NCBI GenBank assembly: GCA_046329515.1
Contig: JAXLUM010000001.1
Coordinates: 1,054,001-1,118,000 of the forward strand
Direction of reading: 5' to 3'
Length of the DNA: 64,000 bases
From: Bog-950 sp046329515
GTDB lineage: Bacteria; Bacteroidota; Bacteroidia; Chitinophagales; LD1
Shown here: piece by piece, positions 24,701-33,561 of the stretch
Layout: the number at the start of each line of letters is the position of its first letter
Numbering within the stretch: the first letter of the stretch is position 1
Notes under the pieces: model-generated
Database searches by the model: none
The model's input: the letters and a program-made list of their open reading frames with translations, nothing else
What the model was told of the DNA's origin: nothing
Translations under genes and position numbers: made by a program

Positions 24701-26806
24701 CAGGGTACTGCACCTAACCGGGTTTTTGTAATTCGCTATACCAACGTTCCTTTCTATGGTACAACTGGTACATTAACCGGCGAAGTGCAACTGTATGAAA
24801 CCACTAACGTGGTTGAAATTCACATTGCTTCAATGACCTCGCCAAACCAAACTCCAACTATTGGTCTTGAAAATGCCAATGGCAGTTACGGTGTTTCGCC
24901 TCCGGGTTATAACAATACCACCTTTACCATTACTACTCCTGTTGCCTTCCGCTTTACCCCTCAAACTACCGGCGCTCAGTTGGTAGGTGTGCAGTGGTCT
25001 CCGGCTGCAGGTTTATCAAGCACAACAATTACCAATCCGCAGGCTTTCCCTGCCGCTACTACTAATTATGTGGTGCAAGCCAACTTCAGCAACGGCTGTG
25101 TAACTACCGATACAGTTCGTGTAGCTATTGGTAACTTCCCTCATACATTAAGCGTTGCGCCTGATTCAATTTGTGCCGGTCAATCGGCCCAACTTACCTT
25201 TGGCGGTAACGGCGTTTCTTACGCCTGGACACCGGCGAACGGCACTCTGTCTTCAACCACCGTTGGTAATCCTACTGCGTCTCCTGCAAACACTACAGAA
25301 TACTTTGTAACTGCATTTGACTCTATTGGTTGCCGCGTTGATGACTCAATAACTGTAATTGTACATACCCATGCACCAATTACTTTGGGTCCTGATCAAA
25401 CTGTTTGCCCTTACGATTCAGTATTGCTTAGCCCAAGCGGCGGACCTTACACATCGTACTTGTGGTCTACCAGTGCTACCACAGCTACTATAACCACAGC
25501 TGCGCAAACTGCAACATCTCAATCTTATTGGGTTCGCGTTAATGATGGCGTTTGCTTCTTCAACTCAGATACTGTAGTTGTTAATGAGTTTACGCTTAAC
25601 CCAATTGTAGTTAACCCTAGTGGTGATACAGCGGTTTGTGTGGGAGAATCAATTGTTCTTTCTGCCGATCCGGGGTATAACACCTACGGTTGGAGCAATG
25701 GACAAAACACCCAGCAAATAACTATTTCAACTGCCGGAGATTACTACTACTCCGTAACGGATGCTAATGGCTGTATATTACATTCTTTAGATACCGCTCA
25801 TGTGGTATTAGCTGCACATCCGGCTGCTGTTATTTTAGCCAACGATACCGTAATATGTGCCGGTCAAACTACCGCTACCTTATCGGTTACCCCGGTTGCA
25901 GGTATTGTGTATACATGGTTATCGCCTGCTACAGTTGATACCGTGTTTGTGGTATCGCAGGCAGGAACGTATACCTTAATTGCCAGTGACAATGGTTGTA
26001 CTACTACCAGCACTATAAACATAACTTCTACAACGCCGCCTACAATTGATTTAGGTAATGACCAGAATGTTTGTAGCTGCGATACTACCATAACCCTTGA
26101 TGCGGGTATTGCCGGAACTTACGCATGGAGCAATGGCGCTACAACGCAAACTGCAGCAATAAACGCAAGTGGAACGTATACCGTAACAGTTACTGATGCC
26201 AACCAGTGCACAGTTACAGATGCTGCTACTATAACCATTAAGTGTTTAACTATTGATGCTTACGTTGCTGACCCAACCAGCGGAACAGTTTTTGTAGGCC
26301 ATAACGGCGGGCTGGATGTAAACACCAGCTACAGCTCAAACTTTAGCTACGTGTGGTCTCCTTCTACTTTCCTTGATGATACAACAATTCAAACACCGCA
26401 TGTAACCAATGCGCAAACCACAACGGTTTACCAGGTTATTGTTACTGACCTTGACCCTAACTTCGGTTGTGTGGCCAGCGATACTACCAAATTGGTTGTT
26501 GTTCCTCCGGGCATTCCACCGCTGCCAAATGCATTTAGCCCTAACGGCGATGGACAGAATGATACCTACGGACCATATATTTCACCTGCATTACAGGGTG
26601 TTTATACCGTAACCAGTATGAAGATTTACAACAGATGGGGACAGTTGGTTTATAACGGCACCGGTCCATGGGACGGAACCTTTAACGGCGTTCAACAGCC
26701 TGCTGATACCTATTTGTGTTATGTTACCATTACGGGGCCTGATCAAAGCAATCCGAATGTGAACATTCAATATAATTTGTATAGCTCATTCTCACTTTTC
26801 CACTAA
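21785..26806 (+). CDS. Giant Ig-like repeat surface protein with T9SS type B (CHU_C) sorting domain
   Basis: A 1673-residue secreted protein. A signal peptide ends in SASA/SHIMG; the N-terminal domain (SHIMGSDITFNC...) is typical of Bacteroidota gliding-associated proteins. From about residue 400 to 1560 come roughly ten Ig/PKD-like units recognisable by a start such as G-D-(T/Q)-x-x-C and an end such as TYxVxVTDxxGC. Two units are interrupted by inserted domains of about 190 residues (nt 23575-24135 and 24395-24965). The C-terminus, from LPNAFSPNGDGQND through KIYNRWGQLVYNG, is the gliding motility-associated domain used by the type B T9SS pathway. The next two genes encode matching T9SS outer-membrane parts. 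Confidence 0.92.
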   Translation: MNKLFTRLFSALFLLAGLLCFNSASASHIMGSDITFNCLGGNNYQVVVTVYRDCSGISAPTSISVDVTSNCGSQFITCNLDAVNSGQEVSQLCPSAVSTCQGGSLPGVEVYTYIGTVTITPNCGTYTFQYTDCCRNPDNNLVNPTGAGFMAQATLNSDLVSCDDAPAFTSLPVPYFCLGQPVYYSHGALDTDGDSLSYTLIAPLDDLGGNVAYTGTYTPTNPMPTASGFNFDPSTGQMIFTPTQQGVYVVDVLVTEYRNGQVIGTTMRDIQIVVINCTNNAPQVVNCLTTGNVTGAVVNDCNSLGVCPGQTVTFTLTAGDADGQPITVSSNIAQSIPGATLVTQNVGGPDSVLVTFSWTPSGLDTGFRYFTVQFEDNACPITGLQLLTYDITVLDGTDAGPDKYYCTGGGPVAINVYGGNTFSWNTTSGFVSSTPDSAHVTVAPAQTTTYIIQSDLQGGCKNRDTVTVFNVQTFTVGVTTPDDTICLNSSTDLTATGTPSNQGPFTYSWAPVAAGGVQSPVAQTTEVRPTSTTMYYVTVTSASGCPVKDSIQIVIQGVGPKIAVSPSDDYVCPGSTVTLNSIVKPFESGPVADPLNPCLPGSTFELKDIGTGTTGGDVNVTPYVGFWMDGRVQYLYTASELQAMGLAAGAITDIAFNVTAKNSTAPYNSFTIKMGGTNLTGLPANFVGGLYQVLNPVSYTTTLGWNTHTLDVPFNWDGFSNLIVEVCFDNSAWTAYDPVAFTTTPFNNSVLWDNADLATQSGCSGLTTPTQGNQRPNLRIIMCKAPLNNYSFTWTGSDGSTLPDTSAPSLNVNNDVTYTVVVSDGTCDGDTTITLHVDTAVLITAGPDTAVCNGDTITLNAYLLHPAPLQCVADYDITNIPYSAVTPTGTPTVGPSGDDATSGAIPIGFNFDFFCNTYTSLYACTNGFMSFSPGQPSTFTPSPIPTAGTPDNLIALCWEDMIVTSGQVDYFMQGTAPNRVFVIRYTNVPFYGTTGTLTGEVQLYETTNVVEIHIASMTSPNQTPTIGLENANGSYGVSPPGYNNTTFTITTPVAFRFTPQTTGAQLVGVQWSPAAGLSSTTITNPQAFPAATTNYVVQANFSNGCVTTDTVRVAIGNFPHTLSVAPDSICAGQSAQLTFGGNGVSYAWTPANGTLSSTTVGNPTASPANTTEYFVTAFDSIGCRVDDSITVIVHTHAPITLGPDQTVCPYDSVLLSPSGGPYTSYLWSTSATTATITTAAQTATSQSYWVRVNDGVCFFNSDTVVVNEFTLNPIVVNPSGDTAVCVGESIVLSADPGYNTYGWSNGQNTQQITISTAGDYYYSVTDANGCILHSLDTAHVVLAAHPAAVILANDTVICAGQTTATLSVTPVAGIVYTWLSPATVDTVFVVSQAGTYTLIASDNGCTTTSTINITSTTPPTIDLGNDQNVCSCDTTITLDAGIAGTYAWSNGATTQTAAINASGTYTVTVTDANQCTVTDAATITIKCLTIDAYVADPTSGTVFVGHNGGLDVNTSYSSNFSYVWSPSTFLDDTTIQTPHVTNAQTTTVYQVIVTDLDPNFGCVASDTTKLVVVPPGIPPLPNAFSPNGDGQNDTYGPYISPALQGVYTVTSMKIYNRWGQLVYNGTGPWDGTFNGVQQPADTYLCYVTITGPDQSNPNVNIQYNLYSSFSLFH

Positions 26807-26855
26807 ACATTTCACAAAAAATATTTTCTTTGAACTTTAATAAATTTTTCTGCCA

Positions 26856-27908
26856 ATGAAACTGCGATTATACTCTGTTCTTGTTGTGATTCTGAGTGTT
26901 ATGGCTGTAAATGCCCAGGACATTCACTTTTCACAGTTCTATGCAGCGCCCCTGACTCTTAATCCGGCACTGACAGGTAACTTCAATGGTTTTTACCGTA
27001 TTAGCGGTATTTACCGTAACCAATACCCTGGTCTTACCCAAAGCGCTCCGGCGTTTTCAACACCTTCGGTTAGTGCTGATCTTTCCCTGCTGCGCGATAA
27101 GATTAAGCGCGGTTCGCTAGGTGTAGGTTTAGTGTTTGTAAACGACCAGCAAAACGGTAAAACTTTCATGTTTAACCACATTCTTGCCTCGGTTGCTTAT
27201 AACATGGCTTTTGACCCTAAAGGCCGTTTCCAATTAGGCGTTGGTTTACAAGGCGGTATAATGACCACCAAGATTGACGACAGCAAACTGAAGTGGGCTG
27301 AAGGTTACAACCCCGATGGCACTTATAACAACAGCTATTCATTGGAGGCCATTAACGCCCGTCCGGGTATTAAAGGTGCTTTTAATGCAGGTATTTTCTT
27401 AAAGAGCGAGTTTTACACCGGCATGCGTGTTTATGCTGGTTATGCCCTTAATAACATTACCCGCTTTAAAGAAAACTACGTGGGTACAAATGGCGGCTAC
27501 CACCACCCGTTCCGCCATACCGTACACGGCGGGTTTGAATTTGACGTAAAAGATAAGGCGGTTATTATACCAGGCGTGCTTTACCAAAACATGGCAAGTG
27601 CTTCTGAGGTTAACTTTGGTGTAACCGGTGGTATACATGTGGTAAGAGACCCTGCTAAACGCGCTACTTTATTCCTTGGTTTGTGGAACCGCCTGAATAC
27701 CGGCAACTACACCATTATACCTAAGGTAGGCTTTGCATGGAAAGGTTTCAGCGCCGGTTTTGCTTACGATGCTCACTTAACTCAACAACGTAAAGATTAC
27801 AAGAACATAGGCGGTGCTTTCCCGCAAGCGTTTGAAATTACGCTTTCGTATGTAGGCAACCTGTTTGTTCCTAAAGAAGACAGCTACCTGTTTAACCCAA
27901 GGTACTAG
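26856..27908 (+). CDS. PorP/SprF-family type IX secretion outer-membrane protein
   Basis: A 350-residue predicted beta-barrel of the PorP/SprF family: signal peptide ending VNAQD, then HFSQFYAAPLTLNPALTG, the family N-terminal signature, and alternating beta strands to the end. In Flavobacterium SprF is required for surface delivery of the adhesin SprB, and type B substrates usually have a dedicated SprF-like partner encoded beside them. Its place 49 bp after the giant type B substrate and 49 bp before the OmpA-like gene fits that role. Confidence 0.92.
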   Translation: MKLRLYSVLVVILSVMAVNAQDIHFSQFYAAPLTLNPALTGNFNGFYRISGIYRNQYPGLTQSAPAFSTPSVSADLSLLRDKIKRGSLGVGLVFVNDQQNGKTFMFNHILASVAYNMAFDPKGRFQLGVGLQGGIMTTKIDDSKLKWAEGYNPDGTYNNSYSLEAINARPGIKGAFNAGIFLKSEFYTGMRVYAGYALNNITRFKENYVGTNGGYHHPFRHTVHGGFEFDVKDKAVIIPGVLYQNMASASEVNFGVTGGIHVVRDPAKRATLFLGLWNRLNTGNYTIIPKVGFAWKGFSAGFAYDAHLTQQRKDYKNIGGAFPQAFEITLSYVGNLFVPKEDSYLFNPRY

Positions 27909-27957
27909 AAGATTGTTGCGTTAAATTCATTAACCCCAAGAAAACTAAATATAAGCC

Positions 27958-30033
27958 ATGAAATATTTCCTGTTAGTAGTGTTGGCACCCCTGATAATGT
28001 TTGCCAATGCTCAAGGTTCTAAAAAGAATATTGAGAAATATCCTAACTATAAGTGGAAGAAGAAGCTGAAAATTGCCCGTTTAAAAATTACCCAGGGCAG
28101 TTATTACAATGCAGCTGTGTACCTTGAAGACGTTTACCGTGAAAAACCTGAGAAGGTAGAAGTGCCTCACTTATTAGGTGAAGTTAACCGTCAGTTACGC
28201 GACTACGAAGCAGCCGAAAAATACTATGGCGCTGCTGTAAAGTTAGATGCTGAAGCTTACCCTAATGACTGGTTCTTTTTAGGCCAAATGCAAAAAATGA
28301 ACGGTAAATACGAAGACGCAAAGAAGAGCTTCGAATCATACCTTAAGCAAAGCCTTGGTAAGAACGATAAGAGCTATAAGTCGTTAACTAAAAATGAAAT
28401 TGCCGGTTGCGATAGCGCTTTAGTAATTGTGGCTAACCCTACAAAAATTAAAGTGCAGAAAACAGATGGCGCGGTAAACACCGTATTACAGGATTTCTCT
28501 CCTAAACCATTGAAGAATGGTGATATGATGTATTCACGTCAAAAAACTGATACTGCCGTTAACGTTTCAACCAGCAAGGCTGACTACTACACCGGTATTT
28601 ATGTTTCTTCACGCTCAGGCAATTCGTTTGGCGCGGGTAATTTGTTGCCTTTCCCTCCAAACGATAGCAAAACGAACGTTGGTAACGCTATTTACAGCGC
28701 TGATGGTAGTACTTTAGTTTATACCAAGTGTACTGACCCTTTAATTGATAACCTGGGCCGTTGCCGCATCTATTCTTCTAAGAAGAATGGCGCTGAATGG
28801 ACTGAGGGTCAGGAAATTACTGCAATTAATGCTAAAGACGGTACAACAACTGAACCGGCTTGGGGTGTTGATGCTGATGGCAACACTATCCTTTACTTTG
28901 TTTCTGACAAAGGCGGTAATGGTTTAGACCTGTTTTATGCTAAACAAAATAACGATGGAACATTTGGTGCTCCTCAAAGCCTTGGCAGCGAAATAAATAC
29001 TGTAGGCGATGAAATGACTCCGTTCTATGATATGAAGAACAAGGTGTTATACTTCTCTTCAGACGGCCACCCAACCATTGGCGGTTTAGACGTATTTAAA
29101 ACAAGTGGCGTACCGGGCAGCTTTGGCCCAGTAGTAAACGCCGGTGTTCCTATTAACTCGGGTGCTGATGACCTTTACCTGGCTCTTGATGACAAGGCTG
29201 CCAAAGGCTTTATGGTTTCTAACCGTGTTGGTACAACATCCCCTCGTGGTGCTACCTGTTGCGATGACATATGGACTGTAATTGTTCAGCGTGACGTATT
29301 CCTGAAAGGTATTTACGTAAAAAGAGGAGATGCCAGCAACACCCCAATTACAGGTGTTGACGCAAGCATGTATAAAGTAGCCGGTAACAATTTTGAGTTT
29401 GTTCAGAACACAATTACCACTCCTGAACCATTCATATTCCCGGTTAAGCGCAGCACATCTTATAAGATTAACGGTAACAAAGAAGGTTACTGGCCTTCTA
29501 TTGACAACCTAACTATTAGCGAAGACGAAGAGCGTGACACTATCTCTCAAATCTTCTACCTTGACCCTATTGTTAAGAAGAAAATCCGCATTCCGAACGT
29601 ATACTTTGCTTTCGATAAGAGTAACGTTATACAGTTTTACCAAACTCAAATTGACAGCGTAGTATTGGTTTTAAACGCAAACCCAGGCTATTCTGTTGAA
29701 GTTCAAGGTCATACCGATAGCAAAGGTACTGATGAGTATAACGAAAAGCTATCTATGCGCCGTGCAACTGAGGTTAAGAACTTCTTGGTTAAAAAGAAGG
29801 GAATTGCTGAAAACCGCATAACTGTTAAGACCTTTGGCGAGAAAATGCCGGCTGTGCCTAACGAATTGCCAAATGGCGAGGATGATCCGGAAGGCCGCGC
29901 ACGCAACCGCCGTGTAGAATTCAAAATTATACCTGACAAACCGGATGATGCTCCAGAATTTGAGCCATACGGCGACCCTGTAAAAGAAACTAAAACAGGC
30001 CCGGGCTTCACTTACGGCAAAAAAGGTAAGTAG
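27958..30033 (+). CDS. PorE-like TPR / beta-propeller / OmpA protein
   Basis: A 691-residue envelope protein: signal peptide (ending NAQG), TPR-like helices (about 35-145), WD40/PD40-type propeller repeats (about 170-430, for example YSADGSTLVYTK, LYFSSDGH, GGLDVF), a carboxypeptidase-regulatory-like beta domain (about 435-535), and a C-terminal OmpA domain with FAFDKSNVI and GHTDSKGTDEYNEKLS for peptidoglycan binding. This order is that described for PorE of Porphyromonas, which anchors the T9SS to peptidoglycan. It is last in the substrate-PorP-PorE-like cluster and is closed by a strong terminator. Confidence 0.9.
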   Translation: MKYFLLVVLAPLIMFANAQGSKKNIEKYPNYKWKKKLKIARLKITQGSYYNAAVYLEDVYREKPEKVEVPHLLGEVNRQLRDYEAAEKYYGAAVKLDAEAYPNDWFFLGQMQKMNGKYEDAKKSFESYLKQSLGKNDKSYKSLTKNEIAGCDSALVIVANPTKIKVQKTDGAVNTVLQDFSPKPLKNGDMMYSRQKTDTAVNVSTSKADYYTGIYVSSRSGNSFGAGNLLPFPPNDSKTNVGNAIYSADGSTLVYTKCTDPLIDNLGRCRIYSSKKNGAEWTEGQEITAINAKDGTTTEPAWGVDADGNTILYFVSDKGGNGLDLFYAKQNNDGTFGAPQSLGSEINTVGDEMTPFYDMKNKVLYFSSDGHPTIGGLDVFKTSGVPGSFGPVVNAGVPINSGADDLYLALDDKAAKGFMVSNRVGTTSPRGATCCDDIWTVIVQRDVFLKGIYVKRGDASNTPITGVDASMYKVAGNNFEFVQNTITTPEPFIFPVKRSTSYKINGNKEGYWPSIDNLTISEDEERDTISQIFYLDPIVKKKIRIPNVYFAFDKSNVIQFYQTQIDSVVLVLNANPGYSVEVQGHTDSKGTDEYNEKLSMRRATEVKNFLVKKKGIAENRITVKTFGEKMPAVPNELPNGEDDPEGRARNRRVEFKIIPDKPDDAPEFEPYGDPVKETKTGPGFTYGKKGK

Positions 30034-30055
30034 TACCGGCTTATTATAAAGATAA

Positions 30056-30090
30056 AAAAGGCCTCCCTGAAACCAGGGAGGCCTTTTCTT
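30056..30090 (+). terminator. Strong intrinsic terminator closing the T9SS cluster
   Basis: A 14-bp stem (30056-30069 with 30074-30087), including GGCCTCCCTG and CAGGGAGGCC, loop AAAC, followed by a T-rich tail. Confidence 0.92.
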
Positions 30091-30292
30091 TTAAGTAAAG
30101 CTGTTATTTGCATCTACTATTTATTTGGAACTGCAGGGTTAAGTGTTAAATTTGCCCTATCCCCTCTAAAAAACTAAGCGCAAAACCGGCTTTTTAAACG
30201 GTTTTTAATGAAAACTTGTGTAAATTTGAAGCTGTGAATCAGTGAATTAGAAAGAAAGTGCGGCTGGAGTGAAACTTTTTTTAAAAGCCCTC

Positions 30293-30321
30293 TTGACAAA
30301 ACCTGAAGGGCCTTGTATATT
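30293..30321 (+). promoter_or_regulatory. Sigma70-like promoter TTGACA-17-TATATT
   Basis: TTGACA at 30293-30298, 17-base spacer, TATATT at 30316-30321. The A-rich leader to the ATG at 30375 is about 47 nt. This is close to the E. coli consensus, unlike the TAnnTTTG elements elsewhere in the window. The remainder of the 341-bp gene-free stretch 30034-30374 holds the terminator and nothing else that I can see. Confidence 0.6.
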
Positions 30322-30374
30322 ACCAATACGAAACGAATAGAAAAAGGTTACAGAAAAAATAAAAAAAAGTAAAA

Positions 30375-31565
30375 ATGAACAAGCTAAGCAAAATTTTCGG
30401 AGCAGCCTTCCTGACCATCTCTCTGAACGCCTTCGCCGGCGATTGTCCTTCTCTGTCAGGAGAATTCACTATCGGCAAAGACGATGCTGATTTCACTACT
30501 ATTAATGATGCAGTAAACGCATTAAAGTGTGGTGGCGTATCAGGCCCGGTTACCTTCCTTATTCAGGATGGCAACTATAATGAAAGAGTAGTTCTTTCAA
30601 CTATCCAGGGCGCTGATGCATTCAATACCGTTACCTTTGAATCAAAAAGCGGCAACAACACAGAAGTGGTAATTTCTTATGCTACCTCTGATGCTACTTT
30701 GGTTATGAACGGTGTTTCTTATGTAAACTTTGAAAACATTACTATTGACCATAAAACAGCTACCTACGGTAACTGTGCCCGTATTGATGGCAAATCCGGC
30801 CACATCGGTTTTAAAGGTGTTGTGTTTGATGGTGTAGAAGCTGCAAGAACAGGTGCTAACAGCTCAACTGTATACTTTGCTTCAACTGCTCCTAAAAGCG
30901 ACATCGCTTTCGAAGATTGCGAAATAAACAACGGCAGCTTCGGTATATACAAAAGCGGTATGGGTAACGACGGTATGGACAGCAAAACTTCTATCACAGG
31001 CACTTTGTTCTTTAACCAATATGAAACAGGCCTGGCTCTTTTAAACGAAGAAGCACCGGTAATTACTAATAACGTAGTAAGCACTTTAAGCAACTACGCC
31101 GGCTTTAAAGCAATAAGCCTTGATAACGCCAACGGTAACCTGGTTGTAAGCAACAACATCGTAAACGCTGCTAACGGTTCTTACGGTCTTGCTATGAACA
31201 ACTGTTCTGCTTCAGCTACCAGCCTTGGTCAAATCAACAACAACTCAATTGCAGTTGGCGGCACAGGCGAAACCTTCGGTGTATACTTAAGTGGTTCTAC
31301 TGATAACCAGGTTTTAAACTTCAACCGTGTTAAGTTAACCATCAATGGTCAGCAAAATACAAACCAGGCTTACTACCGTAACGCAGGCACCGGCAACAAC
31401 ATCAATATGATGAACAACATCTTCTACGATTTGAACACCGGTGGTTACACTATCGTAGGCAATACTTACAAAGATTTCTTCAACCAGTTGCCTTCTCAAA
31501 GCAATCCTTCTCTGTCAGTTTCTGCTAACGGCATCATGATCGAAAAAGTTTCTCCAATAAAGTAA
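30375..31565 (+). CDS. Secreted right-handed beta-helix repeat protein, probably highly expressed
   Basis: A 396-residue exported protein with signal peptide ending NAFAGD. The mature chain has repeated short beta rungs with Asn ladders (YVNFENITIDH, VITNNVVSTL, LVVSNNIVNA, LGQINNNSIAV, NINMMNNIFYD), the pattern of parallel beta-helix proteins. No T9SS sorting domain, catalytic motif or lipobox is seen. Codon choice leans strongly to C-ending AAC, TTC, ATC and GGC, more than in neighbouring genes, which with the promoter at 30293 suggests high expression. A good terminator follows, so it is a single-gene unit. Confidence 0.82.
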   Translation: MNKLSKIFGAAFLTISLNAFAGDCPSLSGEFTIGKDDADFTTINDAVNALKCGGVSGPVTFLIQDGNYNERVVLSTIQGADAFNTVTFESKSGNNTEVVISYATSDATLVMNGVSYVNFENITIDHKTATYGNCARIDGKSGHIGFKGVVFDGVEAARTGANSSTVYFASTAPKSDIAFEDCEINNGSFGIYKSGMGNDGMDSKTSITGTLFFNQYETGLALLNEEAPVITNNVVSTLSNYAGFKAISLDNANGNLVVSNNIVNAANGSYGLAMNNCSASATSLGQINNNSIAVGGTGETFGVYLSGSTDNQVLNFNRVKLTINGQQNTNQAYYRNAGTGNNINMMNNIFYDLNTGGYTIVGNTYKDFFNQLPSQSNPSLSVSANGIMIEKVSPIK

Positions 31566-31593
31566 CCTATAATAGCTTGTTCGTTACTTTTAT

Positions 31594-31625
31594 ACGGTTC
31601 CGGCTAAAGCCGGAACCGTTTTTAT
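31594..31625 (+). terminator. Intrinsic terminator after the beta-helix gene
   Basis: Arms 31594-31604 and 31609-31619 (ACGGTTCCGGC with GCCGGAACCGT), loop TAAA, then a T-run. Confidence 0.92.
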
Positions 31626-31667
31626 TTCGTATAACTATTCATATTTTCCCATTTAAATAAATTTCTG

Positions 31668-33098
31668 TTGGAGCTTTTTACCCAGCCCTTTACAGCTTTT
31701 TTTGATGAATATGCCGAGGCCATTATGGCTACCTCCGCTTCCGGTAAAACCGTTTATTTAAACAAGGCGTTTACCCGCCTAACAGGTTACACTGCCGATG
31801 ATATGGCCCAGGTAACCGTGGAGGAATTGTTTAAAGTGCGCGTTAACTACCATTTGGTAGAAACCAATAAGCTTACCCACTGGGAATCGGGAATTAATAC
31901 CAAAGACGGCGAACAGATTTGGTTAAAGGTTTCAATGTCGCCTATTGTGCTTGGCAACGGCGAAAAGGGAACAGTTTATACCTTGGTAGACAATCCTACA
32001 CTTGACCAGTTAAAGGGCCTTTTAAAGGAAAGTGAAACCCGTTTTGCTACCCTTGCAGATGCCAGCCCGGTTATGATTTGGATGACGGATAAAGATAATT
32101 TATGCTACTATTTTAATAAGGCATGGTTAGACTTTACCGGCAAAAAATTTGAGGAAGAGTTAGGCACCGGCTGGTTACGCAATGTGCACCCCGATGATAT
32201 GCGGTTGCTTAATAATATAGCACCTGAGTTAAGTGCACAAAAGGACTATTCAGTTGAATACCGCCTTAAACGCCGCAACAGCGAATACCGTCATATTTTA
32301 GAAATTGGCACCCCGCGTTTTTTACCCGATGGCACTTTTGCCGGCTATATGGGCAGTTGCCTTGATATTTCTGAAATGAAAATTGCGCAGGAAGAGTTGA
32401 GCAACCGGGCTGCAGAGTTAAAGCGTTCCAACGAGGAACTGGAACAGTTTGCCTACGTGGCCTCGCATGATATGCAGGAACCTCTGCGCATGATAGCCAG
32501 CTATATTCAGCTAATTCAAAAAAATATTGAAGCAGGGAAACCTGAAGGTGCGGAAGAGTTTATGAAGTTTGTGCTTGATGGTGTTTCGCGCATGCAGGCG
32601 TTAATTAGTGATTTGTTGCAGTTTAGCCGGGTTAACCGAAAAGGCAATCCGTTTACACAGGTAAACCTTAATGAAGTTTTAAACATATCAGTAGCGCATT
32701 TAAAAGAACGCATTAAGGATAATGATGCCCGCGTAACCTTTACAGCAATGCCTGTAATAATGGGGGACAGTACCCAACTTATGCGCTTATTTCAGAATTT
32801 GATTGATAATGCCATAAAATTCAGGGCGCCGGAAAGAAAACCTGAAATAGAAATTTCCGTAGAAGAGAAGGAAACCGAGTGGCTTTTTGCAGTTAAAGAC
32901 AATGGTATTGGAATAGAAAACAAGTTTTACAATCGTATATTTGTTATATTTCAAAGGCTGCACGCCCGTAATGAATATGAAGGAACCGGTATTGGTTTAG
33001 CTGTATGTAAAAAAATAGTGGAGCGCCACGGTGGCGATATTTGGGTGGAAAGTGATGCCGGAAAAGGCAGCACGTTTTATTTTACATTGAAGAAATAA
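31668..33098 (+). CDS. PAS-PAS sensor histidine kinase
   Basis: A 476-residue soluble histidine kinase: PAS domains at about residues 8-115 and 125-240 (the second followed by a PAC segment YMGSCLDISEMKIA), a HisKA domain with His267 in FAYVASHDMQEPLRM, and a HATPase domain with N box LIDNAIKF, DNGIGIE and GTGIGLAVCKKI. There are no membrane helices. It resembles the kinases paired with Rcp1-type receivers. The start is a TTG; the first ATG (residue 20) would cut into the first PAS domain. The receiver genes follow at 12 bp and then 1 bp, so this is one operon. Confidence 0.88.
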   Translation: MELFTQPFTAFFDEYAEAIMATSASGKTVYLNKAFTRLTGYTADDMAQVTVEELFKVRVNYHLVETNKLTHWESGINTKDGEQIWLKVSMSPIVLGNGEKGTVYTLVDNPTLDQLKGLLKESETRFATLADASPVMIWMTDKDNLCYYFNKAWLDFTGKKFEEELGTGWLRNVHPDDMRLLNNIAPELSAQKDYSVEYRLKRRNSEYRHILEIGTPRFLPDGTFAGYMGSCLDISEMKIAQEELSNRAAELKRSNEELEQFAYVASHDMQEPLRMIASYIQLIQKNIEAGKPEGAEEFMKFVLDGVSRMQALISDLLQFSRVNRKGNPFTQVNLNEVLNISVAHLKERIKDNDARVTFTAMPVIMGDSTQLMRLFQNLIDNAIKFRAPERKPEIEISVEEKETEWLFAVKDNGIGIENKFYNRIFVIFQRLHARNEYEGTGIGLAVCKKIVERHGGDIWVESDAGKGSTFYFTLKK

Positions 33099-33110
33099 CA
33101 GGCCATAAAT

Positions 33111-33560
33111 ATGGATTTATTAAAAAATAGTAAGAACAAGCCGAGAATACTTTTAGTAGAGGACAATCCGGGTGATATAAGACTTACGCAGGAAGCATTG
33201 AAAGAAAGCCAGATGGAAATACACCTTGATGTGGTTTCGGATGGCGAGCAGGCTATTGATTTTTTAACCCGTAAAGGAAAATATGCCGAGGCCATACGCC
33301 CGCATATTATTTTGCTTGACCTTAACCTGCCTAAGAAGAACGGCATTGAAGTACTTAAAGAGGTAAAGGCAAACGACTCGCTTAAAAAGATTCCTATTAT
33401 AGTATTGACCACATCGGATGCAGACCATGATATAACCAAAGCATACTCATTGCATGCCAATTGCTATATACTTAAGCCTGTAGATTTTGACGACTTTGCC
33501 AAGGTAATTAAGCTAGTAGAAATATATTGGTTTAAAACAGTGCAATTAACCCACGAATAA
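33111..33560 (+). CDS. Single-domain response regulator (Rcp1-like)
   Basis: A 149-residue receiver protein with no output domain. The acidic pocket is VEDNPGD, the phospho-acceptor Asp70 lies in LLDLNLPKKNG, the Thr switch in LTTSDAD, and the conserved Lys in ILKPVDFDD. The RKGKYAEAIRP insertion before strand 3 is typical of Rcp1-like regulators that pair with PAS or phytochrome kinases. It is 12 bp downstream of the PAS kinase, its likely partner. Confidence 0.9.
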   Translation: MDLLKNSKNKPRILLVEDNPGDIRLTQEALKESQMEIHLDVVSDGEQAIDFLTRKGKYAEAIRPHIILLDLNLPKKNGIEVLKEVKANDSLKKIPIIVLTTSDADHDITKAYSLHANCYILKPVDFDDFAKVIKLVEIYWFKTVQLTHE

Positions 33561-33561
33561 A

